Positions 23,276-34,900 of a stretch of DNA of 64,000 bases are shown here, one piece after another (positions within the stretch are counted from its first letter, which is position 1; each line of letters begins with the position of its first letter). Source of the DNA: Sipunculus nudus (taxonomy: Eukaryota; Annelida; Sipuncula; Golfingiida; Sipunculidae); NCBI GenBank assembly GCA_026874595.1, contig CM049319.1:17647101-17711100 (forward strand), written 5' to 3'. The notes under the pieces are model-generated. The model worked only from the letters and a program-made list of their open reading frames with translations. It searched no databases and was not told the origin of the DNA. A program made the position numbers and the translations under genes.

Positions 23276-23617
23276 CAGGAGCGTAGCCAAGTGGGGGCAG
23301 CCCCCGCATCCAGTACTCTCAACCCTCCCGGGATTTCACTTGGTCTAATAATGAGTACATTTTCTAAAACACAATAATGAAATTACTTAACTGGTATCCG
23401 CAGATATGGGACTTTTTTCTAAATAAAGCATTGCACCTCCAGTAATAAATGTATTGTTTATTGATAATTATACATTTCATTAGGTTTGATCCTGAAAATG
23501 TATTTTTACTCAACTTGCACAACTGATTTTCCTAATTGGGGTTACAAAATGTGTGCTTCAAATGACTTTGTCAAATATTTGGCCCCCTCCCCTCCCTCAA
23601 TCCTGGATACACCCCTG
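23276..23617. mobile_element. MITE-like element with hAT-type inverted ends
   Basis: The left end reads CAGGAGCGTAGCCAAGTGGG. The right end reads on the minus strand CAGGGGTGTATCCAGGATTG. They agree at most of the first sixteen positions and resemble the CAGGGGCGGATCCAGG ends common to non-autonomous hAT-like elements in many animals. G-rich and C-rich stretches lie just inside each end. The 340-base interior is AT-rich and non-coding. No clean 8-base target duplication is visible. Confidence 0.55.
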
Positions 23618-25159
23618 TTCACGACTTAAGTTTATTGAAGTTCTTTGTTAATACGAGAGATTAAGCACGAGATTTAAAAGACTTCGTGTTTGACTTTGGA
23701 TTAAACTGGCCCGTTTAATTGAAATATATCGGCTTTTTTCATAGTTTGAAATAAACCATCGGTTGAATTCAGCCTTTGCTCATATCTAATGGAATTCAAA
23801 TTCAAATGGAGATCTTACTTTTTATTTCGTTTACGTATTTACTGTGATGTAACGGGACACCTTGATTAAGTTGTGAGCCATTAGCGTTAATTGGCCAAGC
23901 AATGTTTCTTTAATGTATTTTGTATCAAAATTCATCATACGGCATAATTATAATTAACAGTCTTTGATATAAATCCTTTTCGTTTTTAAATCAATTTTCT
24001 TCACTCGTCAGTCGAAATCTTTATATCGTTTTGTTTCATTGTGAACTTGTTATATTTTAATGTCCTTGGGACGATAAATCTCCTGAGCACTTAATCTGTC
24101 ACCGTTAGCATCCTCATGGAATTTACGACATCCTTTTTTTACGGAAATTTACGGTAGTTTCCTCTCTGAGTCAACACAATGAGTCGACTTTTGTTGACTG
24201 TAAAAAGGGTTGATCTGACAGATATGAGACGAGTGTTTGTGATAAAGACCCGCAAGACTAAGGCCATTAATTGGAACACATGCGACGATTCCATTCCTTA
24301 CTCAGAAGATGCCGTGGAGATATAACTCTTTTATTTTATAATATATATGACGAGTGATGCATGGTTATGGTATTGTAAAATGATTACCCAACATTATTTC
24401 ACGAGGTATGTTTATTCTTACGATGGCAACAACGACTTTATGATTGTCCTTCATAATTTTAAATTATAGTTGACGGTGGAGCTAAATTATTGTCAGGCAA
24501 CTTCTCTATGGCCACTTCTCGAAAATGCTCATTAATGGTCTTTAACTGACTTGAACTATCCCCGGAATGTTCAAAGGAGTCTTTTATATATAAGTTCAAT
24601 AAAATCAACATGTTTTGGCATCATTCGAGATATTTTGCGTAGCGTCTATCGCAGCGCCTTCTAGCAGAAACTACTAAATTCTCTCCTCGTGGAAAACCCT
24701 TCTGGACGATCCTGGCCGAAGTCGCACGAACCTGTTCAAACACGAAAACGAACATCAGGTGTTTTGTTATAAAAAAAACTTCGTAGCCAATAATTCCTAC
24801 TATTAGATATTCCCCAAGAGATCGAAAGGAAGCCTAAAACAGCATTTTGGGACACCGACCAGGAAATCTGAATCGACCGTTCGAAATGAGAGTAATGGTT
24901 GGTTCCATCGTTAGTTCTGATGTAACTTAGTACCATCTCTCCATCATTTAGTGTTGTTTAAGTTTCCTGTGTAAACGTACTGAGACCATTCAGCTCACCA
25001 GTGGAAGCAATAAGGCCTCTAACATGCATTATCGGAGCACTACTTTCCGAGCACATTATTAAATTGTCTACCTGTTTTCAGAAATTTCAAACGGGAAAAG
25101 ATCCTTGAGATGTGATTTTTTTTCACTGCCTAGTTTTTTATCTCCTAAAAATTAAAAAG

Positions 25160-25475
25160 TATATGCATCGATTTCGCCCTAAAAGCATTTCTTATGCCTT
25201 AACGCAGAAGAAATTAATTTGCACCTGGCGCGATCAGTGGCGCGAAATAGAACAGATTAGTGATTCCGTCAAGTAAATCTTCTTTCCAATATTGCGCGTG
25301 CGCATTAATAACCTTCGGTAATGACAGTTTTGTCATGGTAAACAGAAAAACTTGGATTTTATTTATAAACGAAAACACTATATAAAACAGGTGAAATAAA
25401 GACACTGAGCCTGTAAACAGGGCGCTAGGGGTGTCGATATGGTACTCTTGTATTCAACCAAAATGAACTCATAAG
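25160..25475. repeat. Dispersed repeat family 1, copy C
   Basis: Third copy of the family at 9920 and 10805, same orientation. It shares GCGATCAGTGGCGC with copy A, GCGCGTGCGCAT with copy B, and TGGTAAACAGA, TATAAAACAGGTGAA, GTCGATATGGTA and CAACCAAAATGAACTCAT in order. Confidence 0.6.
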
Positions 25476-25644
25476 GGAGACAACACACATTATGATAAGT
25501 ATCAAAGTACCTTTTAAATTTTCTGTGCCGCACCTACATTCACTGATAGACAGTTAAGAATCTCGACTTTATCCGTTGGCCGAAAGCGTCACGACGGATC
25601 TGTCCAGGATACACCTGTTAAGATTGAATGCAAACGATAAGTAA

Positions 25645-26225
25645 AGGCCCTTGCACATCTCACTGTTGGACGAACGGAGAGAGAAACGGAGACCCTAAAT
25701 TGCACTACGTTGATGTACGTTAGTATCCGTTTAGTCTCCTGTTCTCCGCCGTGTTACGGATGAAACGTAGAAGTACAGTACCTATACCGTATGTTCGACG
25801 GACACTTATGTATAAGTAACGGAATAGAAATGACAGTGAACGGATAGGTAACGTACATTTAACGGAAGAACACAGGCTTAGAAACGTATACGGGACGGAC
25901 ATAGACCGGAGATGGACCGTGCATTCTCCATGAAAGCAGCGTATTTGCATCCTGTTCCTTCCTCCTACAAAACGCTATACGTTCGGTCTCGGCATACTAA
26001 CCGTTTCCTCTCCGTTCCTACTCCGGTTTGTACATTCCCTCTCCAGTACTCTTACGTTTCGTATGTTCCTTTTCCGTTAATTGTCCGTTCCCATTCCGTT
26101 CATATCCGTTAGTGTTCTTTAGTCAGTCTGTTGTTAATCCGTTCCCATGCATTCCTTGTCCGTTTGTTGTTCGTTTTAACCGTTCAACTTCCGTTACGTA
26201 GCAACCCCCGAGATGCAAACGTGAC
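25645..26225. repeat. Foldback-like palindrome of ACGGA / TCCGT units
   Basis: The left half (to about 25920) carries ACGGA eight times at irregular short spacing, along with AACGTA-type words. The right half (from about 25980) carries TCCGT eight times and mirrored TACGTT or CGTTTC words, so the halves are degenerate inverted copies. The outer edges CTTGCACATCTC and GAGATGCAAACG are also roughly complementary. Long inverted arms built of short degenerate repeats are the hallmark of foldback-type DNA elements. No coding frame is conserved. Confidence 0.55.
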
Positions 26226-26866
26226 AACTTTTGCGCGTTGCCAATGCGAGTTAAAAACTACGCACGAGTCTGAACTGATATAGCACAACAAGCATTCCAG
26301 CTGGCATGTTTCCTTCGATAGGATTATGAATATCCACCCCTCTATTGCAACAGGAACTACACTTGCGCCGAGGCAATTTATGTGTTAGACTTTTTTTCTA
26401 ATATTAGCTTTTGTATAGCTTTCTTTTTTAAATCACGAAAGCTAAATTTAATCATTTTATGCGTTTTATCTTCATTTCAAATTAAACGTATTTTTAGTCT
26501 GGTCTTTCTTACTTTATACCGCAACGTTTGCTGTGTCGCTTTTTAGCCAGTCTATATTCTGCTGATGGATTTGATTTATGCAGTGAAGATTCATGGTCAG
26601 TAGTCTGAACCTAACAAAATGGAAGTTTACCTGAATATGAACAAATTCTAATGAAGTTATCGCTACGAAATCGTGGTACTCCTACAGAGTTTAGGTTGTC
26701 AATATATTGTGGTTAAAATTTCGCGATTTTATTTTTAAATTGTTTCTCGAGGATTCTATTTTAGAGTAGAAATTACGGCTCATTATTGTCAGATAATTAG
26801 CCATATTTCTCATAATTTATCATGGCAATCTTTTTTTCCTTTTGGCTTGCTTTCGGCGTTAATTTA

Positions 26867-26897
26867 TTCTTCGCGAATTTGAAGCCCTCGCGAAGAA
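26867..26897. repeat. Perfect 10-bp hairpin TTCTTCGCGA/TCGCGAAGAA
   Basis: TTCTTCGCGA at 26867-26876 and TCGCGAAGAA at 26888-26897, with an 11-base loop. A related AAAATTTCGCGAT word occurs at 26716 and again near 35374, so this is probably part of a dispersed repeat rather than a terminator. Confidence 0.6.
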
Positions 26898-27074
26898 AAC
26901 GCAACTGCAGTTTCCTCGATTAAACCCATGTCCTCGTTATGTATCACAAAAACTCCATGGAAACTTGTAAGATCTATCTGTTGACGGATATTTACAGTGT
27001 GTATTTTATTCTAATATGAGGTGAAAATGAATAGGATTGACCGCATTAAATAAACTAGAAATCTGTAGTCCAAG

Positions 27075-27317
27075 AAATGCAAGCCTCCACCATTATTGGA
27101 GTGGGGGGGGGGGTCATGTCTACTGTAGGATGCTCCCAAAATCGTTGGCCCGTCCCCCCCCCCCCCCCATTTTTAGCAGCCGTAAGCTTTTTTAAAGGGT
27201 TTCAGACCAATTTTTCGGCCTGGACCCCCTTTTCTGGACTTGGTGACCTTTTTAGGCTTTGTCATAAGTCTTTCTGGGTTGGACCCCTCCTTTTCCTAAA
27301 TCCTGGATCCGCTCCTG
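27075..27317. mobile_element. hAT-like MITE end with G/C-rich inner stretches
   Basis: The right end reads on the minus strand CAGGAGCGGATCCAGGATTT, almost the classical CAGGGGCGGATCCAGG terminus. Runs of G (near 27104) and C (27154-27168) sit inside. The left terminus is not clear, so only one end is supported. A (GA)n run follows at 27335. Confidence 0.45.
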
Positions 27318-27334
27318 TAAAGATTGCCACAATG

Positions 27335-27355
27335 GAGAGAGAGAGAGAGAGAGAG
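27335..27355. repeat. (GA)n microsatellite
   Basis: About ten GA units next to the MITE end. Confidence 0.9.
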
Positions 27356-27579
27356 AAAAAGGGAGAGAGCAGGAGCTCCGGTGTATTTACAGTAAATCCG
27401 CCAAATTACCCGAAAAGAAGGATACATCCGGCGAGCAGGATATAGGGTAATTGTCCGGCTCGTTGGAAACAGACATCTCAACAGACAGCATTAGTTTAAA
27501 GTTAGCGCAATAAAAATTAATTGGACCATACAATAACTATGAATATAACTTCACTAAGACGTACTTAGGCGAAAATTAT

Positions 27580-27587
27580 TGACGTCA
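27580..27587. promoter_or_regulatory. Perfect CRE octamer
   Basis: TGACGTCA, 1.7 kb upstream of the coding exon, flanked by ATTAT and ATCAATAAGG. Confidence 0.35.
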
Positions 27588-29225
27588 ATCAATAAGGTCC
27601 AACCAATCATTATCGCTCTCACAATTCTTCCCGCCAGCAGGCATGAATGCCCATAAAAACAGCCAGGTGAAATCGAAAACACGAACAATGTTACAAGTCA
27701 TCGGGTCGCCTTGGAAACAGTGAACTCTGACTTAACGGCAAACGACAGGCCTCTCCAAATATATATATGACTAATTGTACAATAGTTAAGCGCTTATTTG
27801 ACTTTAAACGTGGCAATATTCGGGCAACAATGGTTCTCGTGTAAAAATCATCGCTGGCGAAAAGGCATCTATTTTAAGAATGGGTCATTCAACTGTACTA
27901 ACGTCCCCGCTGATAGCGTCTCAATTTGTCAAATTCTTGTAGGTTGGGAACACGCTAATGCTATTTGTGTCTTTGTTGAGATAGATTTGTATCATACGGT
28001 AGTATGTATATTCACTCTCTATTCGTTTACTAAGTATTTTATGAACTTGTTTTTCTTTGGGAAAGTCCGCTTTCTTATTAGAGACATATCGCAATCTTAC
28101 ACCGTGTGTATTATGGCTGTTGTGGTGGACTTTGCTGTTCTCTTCTTTAAATCGGGTTTACCTATTATTTAATTGTGTCCGCTGGGACGAGTTTTGGGGA
28201 CATTACGTGTTGCCCTCGTCCCCATATACACCCTAAATCCTATCACCCGTTCACCCAAGGTTTCCAACGAGAACGAACCCTTCATTTCCACATTTTTGTC
28301 ATCATTAGCAGTTTTCCTTTTTCCATTACGAGCTACTGTATGGGGCAATCGAACTGCAGTTTTTAAGACTCTTTTTCCCACAGAAATAATTTTACTGTTG
28401 TTTTCACTGATGTTTTCATTAAAGTCTATATATTTTAGAGATAATGGGCTGGCAAAGGTTTGTCATACGGCAATGTTCGTACTATATTTGGCCAAGGCAC
28501 AAGACCTGAAATCATTAATTTTGCATTAAATCCAAATTCGAGAATATTTTTTGTTTGCTATTCCATTTTCCATTTAACGAATCACAATATTTCTTTCTTG
28601 CCGAGTGAACTGGGAAGTTTTGCAACAATTTAGGATAATTCTCCTTCCAGTTCGACTGTTAAGGCCGCCATCTCTGTTGTATTGTCAACATTGAATACTG
28701 GCAATGCTATTAGTATATATGGCTACATATTAGAGATAATACATGAGTCATTTGCAGTGACTGAGATACATAGTTTTACGGTACACACGGTGGTGGGTAG
28801 CAGCTACAAATTCTGCTAATTTTTATCTTTATAATAAGAAAAAAACAGAAATGGTTATGTGTATTTCATAGAAATGTTTAGCCAATAGGGGAAAAATAGA
28901 AAAGATACACGGACATAAACATTGTGTATGCCAATTTATATGTATCGTTGTATTCGACATATAGGTACGTATATCGACATTTGTTTATATGGAGAAAACC
29001 AATATAATTAAATTACACTTTATCCTGTTGTTAGTTTGATGGGTCGTTTGCCGTTTGTTCCATCTGTGTCCCGTAAATTATGTCTTATTATGAAGCTTGC
29101 AGTCTGAATATGTGGTTATTTTATTCATGTAAATAAAACATAAATCGATAACTAAAATGAACCAGAGAGTGAAGAAAATATGTAACCTGAGATTATCTAT
29201 AATGTACTATTTTTCTTTTTTGCAG

Positions 29226-29266
29226 GAAAAACAACTGAACAAGTTCTGCATCAGACAGTTTCAACG
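29226..29266 (+). other. 5' UTR part of the coding exon
   Basis: The exon opens just after TTTTTTGCAG (AG at 29224-29225). These 41 bases contain no ATG, and the first ATG (CAACGATGG) has purine-like start context with G at +4. Confidence 0.75.
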
Positions 29267-30095
29267 ATGGAGTGCCAGCCTAGCACTTGTATACTCAGTC
29301 TAATAGTGACTTTAGGGTTAATATGCCTGGGCCAAACACTAGGCCAAAAAGAACTGGTGGACAGCGATGTACAGGCGCTGAGTAATGCTCCCCACGTGAC
29401 AAAGAGACAATGGGCCGGAAGCGGAAATGTAGCCTGGGGGAAGCGCTGGGGTGGTAACATCCCGTGGGGTAAAAGATGGCGCAACAGTAACATAGCTTGG
29501 GGAAAGAGGAATTATTACGACACTGACGAATTGGACGATGATATGGTCGACAAGAGAGGAGACTGGAAGTACATTAAGCTCAGGGCATGGGGAAAGCGCA
29601 GCATTAACGCAGCAAAAGTGGCAGCCGCCAACCAGCAGCAACCGGCGAGCTCCGACAAGAGAGCATGGAGCGGGTCACCGATCTCTTGGGGTAAACGCTC
29701 CGATTCCGACAACGGGAAGATCCCTTTCGTATACGACACCGAGGATGAGAAACGCGCCTGGCAAGGAAGTCCCATCGCTTGGGGTAAAAGAGGAACTGAC
29801 GATAAACGAGCTTGGTCTGGAAACATCGCTTGGGGCAAACGCTCAGATGACAAACGCGCGTGGGGCGGTAACATCGCATGGGGCAAGCGTGGAGACGACA
29901 AACGGGCCTGGTCTGGCAACGCCATCGCGTGGGGCAAGAGACTCCCCGCTGACTCTAAAGATAAAAAGGCCTGGGGCGGAGGCAACATATCATGGGGGAA
30001 ACGTGCAGGATTCCTGGATCAAGCTGACGATGACAAAAAGAGAGCATGGAGCAGTCACGCCATCTCCTGGGGAAAAAGAGAAGATAGCTCTCCCG
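29267..30095 (+). CDS. MIP / allatostatin-B-type W(X)nW-amide neuropeptide precursor, main coding exon
   Basis: Residues 1-26 form a signal peptide with hydrophobic core ILSLIVTLGLICLG. Eleven amidated peptides follow, each ending in W-Gly-Lys-Arg: QWAGSGNVAW, WGGNIPW, WRNSNIAW, GDWKYIKLRAW, AWSGSPISW, AWQGSPIAW, AWSGNIAW, AWGGNIAW, AWSGNAIAW, AWGGGNISW and AWSSHAISW. Prohormone convertase would cut at KR/KK, carboxypeptidase would trim, and the glycine would give the amide. Five to seven residues separate the two tryptophans. Spacers are acidic (for example NYYDTDELDDDMVD, SDD, GDD). In other protostomes such peptides act through the MIP/sex-peptide-receptor-like GPCR on muscle and gut; that role here is by family. 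The exon ends at a strong donor G|GTGAGT in phase 1 after REDSSP. Without splicing, the frame would run to 30202. Confidence 0.93.
29810..29905 (+). repeat. 48-bp coding duplication inside the peptide array
   Basis: Residues 182-197 (AWSGNIAWGKRSDDKR) and 198-213 (AWGGNIAWGKRGDDKR) are adjacent 16-residue units differing at two residues. This unit is the shortest and most uniform part of the array and looks like the most recent duplication step. Confidence 0.85.
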
Positions 30096-30202
30096 GTGAG
30101 TCAAATATATTCTCCGTAAATTCTTTATTCGCCGAAAGGAAAATGCAAAATTCATTACAGGTATACTTTATCCTGTGGCAAGCAAATGTGCGAGTTATAT
30201 AA
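30096..30202 (+). other. Alternative exon extension with a second donor
   Basis: If the GTGAGT donor at 30096 is skipped, the frame stays open to a second donor, CAG|GTATAC, after 30160 in phase 0, or to a stop at 30200-30202. Use of the second donor adds 22 residues (starting GESNIFSV) and reads the last exon in another frame. The first donor is closer to consensus, so this is a minor-isoform hypothesis. Confidence 0.3.
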
Positions 30203-31844
30203 ATCGGGACAAAACACAAATGCGTAACACCTTTTTATAGAAGTTTTCTGGCAAAACTTGAAGCAAAGTTTACAAGAGGCTTGAGTCCTTTTCTACAGTG
30301 GCTTGCTTGTATCTGTAAACAAATTTGTTTTATTCTTTTTTTCTTTACCAAGAAACATTGAAATATATTTCTAATATAATGGTATTAGACAACAAACATA
30401 CCAAAAGACGAACAAAACAGTTGACAAAAAATAATATATAGGCTTCATGGAAACATGGGTCAAGATTGCGGTTGTCAGTCATTAGTTTCTACCGCGACTG
30501 CACGGAAAGAACATGTGTAAAAACATTTTTTTATCAATTTTAACAGAGTGTAAATTTAATTACTAAAACAACCTTCATGCCATAATCTTGTCACAATAGA
30601 AATTTTGTATGTCATAACAATGGGGAAGTTTATTTGGTCGAATTCAAAATGCCAAACGATTTTTTTTTATTTCCAATAGAAGAAATCTTTATCATACAAA
30701 AACTACAAACATTACAGGCAAAGTAAACAAGTTTCCGAATTAGTTTGTTTTAATTCCATGCATGATCCAGGTTCTAAAGGTCAACCATAATAATTTTCCT
30801 TGGCGCAAAATGAGTTGGCCCATGCGAACCTGTTTCTATCTTTAATTCAATGAGGTTCTTCTAGTTGCCTTTATCGTCTCAGGAAGCTCTTAATAAGGTC
30901 AGCCTCGGCTTCGACATGGTTTTGATAGATTGAATGCCCAGTAAAACAACAAAGCGGTTACAACAATGGTTTTGCTTTTATACGTATCCCGGCTGTAAGG
31001 ACACGATACATGAAACTAACATGTAATTAACAAAAGTTTTTTTTTATACCTCCACCAGGGGCGAGAGGTCTAATCTTTTACCTTCAATTATTTGAATATG
31101 TCTGTCAGCAGGTTAATGCAAAATTTACAGTATAGAATTTGTTAACATTTTACGGAGGGTTAAGATAACATTCATGGAACAATCAATTAAAAATCGGAGG
31201 TAACCATTATATGTTCCTTTCCTTTCCATTGTGGCATACTCTTTTTCTTTCTGCCTTTAAGACCAAGAGCCATTGTCACAGAGAGCTAAACAGAGAACGG
31301 AGAATAGAACCGTGAAAAAAAATTTCCGTGTTGCTATGTTGTTCGATCCTGGCTAGGGGGTGGACAGAGGATGTTAAAAAACGTGGGCCCCGCACTTTGG
31401 ATAGGTAAAAAAGTTTGGCAGAAAATATAGACGAAAACTATGCGAGACGCAAAGTCTGGCACTTCTTTTCTGTACACATTGTATATTATTCTAATACTCA
31501 GTATTTAAGGTAAAAAAGAAGGGGCGCTCCTGCTCTAAATGCCCCGTTGCTGGCGGAGGTTTAGGCCTCTGACGACTATTTAAAAATTAAAATGATTACC
31601 GGCAGATGGCGCAGCTGGACTTATTGAAAAGAGCAATGTAAATTAATGAAGTCGTGATGATGTCAAACAAGTTGAGTGTTGTCAAACATGGTAGGTATAA
31701 AATTTTCTACATTGGAAGAACTTTGAATAAGTTTATGGTTTAAAATTTATATTTTTAAAACATTTCTCTATATGAATTTGGTATTGGTCTTAAAATGTAT
31801 TAAATTAGTTAGTCGGGTGTTGAGTAAATCTCTGTGAAAACGTT

Positions 31845-31990
31845 TAAGGGACAGGATTTAGATTAGTGGTTAAGCCTTTGGACCTCGGAGCAGAATGTCG
31901 AACCCCGCGGGTGCCTCAAAGGTTAAACGTTAAAGCCTAGATAGAACCTGAGAGATTCTGTCTTTTGTCTTTAATGTCATGACTGACTGG
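31845..31990 (+). mobile_element. tRNA-derived SINE, plus strand
   Basis: A pol III A box, TTAGTGGTTAAGC (31863-31875), and a B box, TGTCGAACCCC (about 31896-31906), sit at tRNA-like spacing, followed by GCGGGTGCC. It resembles a Leu/Ser-type tRNA head but lacks a foldable acceptor stem. A short unrelated body follows; the 3' end is uncertain. Confidence 0.6.
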
Positions 31991-34900
31991 ATTAATTCTA
32001 TTCCCGAAAAAAGTTAAATATTCATTAATGAGCAGAGCTTCTAATATATTGGTACAACTTAGCATCTCCATGTCATCTAAGGCATATCGGAGTCACGTTA
32101 ACACGTTATTATTCCAAAGCGAGATGTAAGAATAGCCATACTGGTTAATTGTATAGATAATGTAACATGAATATAAAGAAAAGTCGGTTCACTGCCAATG
32201 CGAATAGAACTTATGACCTTCCGAATTTTTCGCTTCACTTTTATAAACAATGTGTTCATACTTGTAAGCGCAGCTGGTAGATTCAAGGTGAGTGATAAAA
32301 ACACTTTATAACTCGCCTTGAAGAAAAACTTTGCAAGAGACCGATTCAAGGCCGGCCCGGTCACATATGTTCATGTTTTGGTTCATAATCATCATGCTTC
32401 CACCATAACATCAGGTAATCAAACAAATGGACACGAGACGTCAGCGGTTTACTAAAAGAACTGTTGATAGACTCTCACTGATAAGAGGACTTTTAATATT
32501 GTGGGGGTACATATATTCATTGTTATAACAATGGAATTGGAAATCATGAAAAGGGCAACCCTTTCCTTTCCACTACAGGAATCCAAAAAGAAAACGCAAG
32601 CTATTAGAGATTAAGTCAGTGTCTGAAAGGGTCCATTACATTCCAAACATATTTTTACACATTCTAACAAGGGATGCTTTTAAACTTCAAACAGACGATC
32701 CTTAATGTGATTAATAAGCCTGTATATATATAATATCTGATAATTAATTGGTTTGTTTTTCGGGCTACTCAGAAGTGATTTATAACATTGCACTTGTAAA
32801 TCTTAATATAAAAGACGCACCGGTCTCGATAAGATATATCTGAATTAATCTGGCATTTTGAATGGGAAGTAATTGCGGATGCCTTTATACAAAGATTATC
32901 AGGAAAACTAAGCTATCATGGCGGACTGTGTGTGAAGATACTTCTCAACGACGTGCGCTCTGTTGACTGTAATAACTCGGCGACAATCACACTGTAGCGT
33001 ATTCCACGCGATTTTTTGTTTTTACCCGTGTTGTGAAATCATCTAAAACGTCTGACCAAATCGTATGACAACACATAAAAAAGCAAACATAAACAAGAGA
33101 ATGCAAGAAACGCGTGAGAACGTATGCAGAGACGAAATAGGTTTAAAATTGTTCGTGCAATCGCAGATGTAATCGCAAATGAACTAAAAAAACCGCGCCA
33201 ATTTGCACACTCACGCACAAAAACGTAAGGCAACGCACCCAAAAATATAGCAAAATACTAGTCACAAGGACGCTTCTGTGCTCCATTTTCGTAACTTTCA
33301 GGAATTTCGAGCAAAAAAAGCGCATAAAACGTAAAAAAAAGTGGACACTCAAATAAACATATATTTCTCGCATGCTTGAAAACAAGGCCTCCATTGCCTC
33401 AAATCACCTGCACAACGCTTAAGTGTGAGGCCTCAAGGCTGATATGGCGATGGTGTGCGCTCAGCATGGGGGAGGGGGGGTTCTCTTATTAAGTGTACTT
33501 CATTATGGGGCCCCGGCATCTGATCGACCAAGATATCTGCCTTATTAAACCCAGTAATTAACCAAAACCTGGCCGGGCAGAAAATCATTAGATCGTCTCT
33601 TACTTTCGCGTGGGAGGGATCATCCCTAAATGTAAGTCGTTTGATGAGAGTGAGTCCAGAACTGGTATACAGAATAAATATACTTACACTATTTTGCAGT
33701 ATTTCATATAGAAAATATATCATTACTACAAAATAACATTTATTTAAAAGTTTTTTGTTGAATGTTTTTGTTAAGGGAATTTAAACGTAACTGTGAAAAG
33801 ACAAAAGAGAGAAAACCTAAACATAAAATATCGACTCTTAAACAAAGTTAGCGGGTTGGACTCTCCCTCTCTCTCTCCTGTTGTGTAATGATAAAATTTG
33901 TTTTTTTTTTCTATTGTGTAAATCCTTACCTTGGTGAACCACCGAAAGAAAAGCATGTAGAAACTGTATTAAAAGTATTAAAATACTTTAAAATCTTAGA
34001 TGCCTACAGCACAGACCTCTTCCCTTAATGAGATAATCGTAGACATATGACCGCGATGTCTTGATAATGTGTTCTTTGGACACGATCCACTATGGCTATA
34101 GGTGCGATCGATGAAAACTCAAACTATTTGCGACATTTTACGAAAGGAGCAAGTCACAGCGATGACTGACAAGACAGAAACAAGTTGCGTTGACAACAAA
34201 TGAACTCGGCCAATGAAACAAAAGGTTCATGGAAATCTCGTCCCGTACATACCCGTCCCGGGAACTCGTTCCAACACAAGAAAGTCACATAATCTAGTAT
34301 TCATTTTAACACCGATAACTTAAAGGTATTGCTACAACCATTTTTGAGCAGCCTTTTCCGAGGACGACTATTGAGTCATCCATACCCTTTCCCAACATGG
34401 AATTACTTCCTCCATACAAACTTCATGCCATGAGAGAGTCCGTAAACTCTTGGCTACGTTTCGACCTTGACTTGTTTGTGCAAGTCATAAAGATATTGAG
34501 ATTTTCTCGTATTTCCTTTCTCATTACATGAACTTGTGGAGGATGTGTAGGACCAGGTGTTACTTCCAGTTAATTATGATTATTTCTTCGTCTGTCTTAG
34601 GGGCAAATTTATTTGAGCGTTATTAAAGTGTAACAAATGCTCGTGGGAAACAGGTGGACAGGGCGCAAGAATATACTATAAATAGACAGTTTAATAACAG
34701 TTACTTATCTTTTTAGTCATTGGTCATATTCCACTCACACTTTGTTCCCACTCCATTAATGACCGTCAATAAGACCGTTTATTTAAGTAGTTGATAACCG
34801 GTTCTGACGACACATCAAAACGAAATAGGAATTCATGTAGAAAATTCATTTGAATACTCGTTTACAGTTACCGTATAGATTGTTTCTCTTCCTTTAATCA

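Larger units (their letters stand above)
17906..29225 (+). other. Proposed intron 1 (11.3 kb)
   Basis: GTAAGC at the left and a polypyrimidine tract with GCAG at the right form normal intron ends. The interior is AT-rich and non-coding. It holds a tRNA-derived SINE, hAT-like MITE ends, a TA microsatellite, a foldback-like palindrome and a third copy of dispersed repeat 1. No protein-coding motif was found on either strand. Confidence 0.4.

Noticed and set aside
27798-28529. Two adjacent open frames of 124 and 118 codons upstream of the neuropeptide exon
   Set aside because: Composition is like the AT-rich intron, no domain is recognisable, and the second is matched by overlapping frames on both strands.
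29339-30155. Open frames of up to 193 codons in other frames across the neuropeptide exon
   Set aside because: The 48-bp-type repeat structure keeps alternate frames open. They lack a signal peptide or processing sites.
33433-33723. 96-codon minus-strand frame
   Set aside because: No motif, no splice sites in matching phase, and a low-complexity start; treated as chance.
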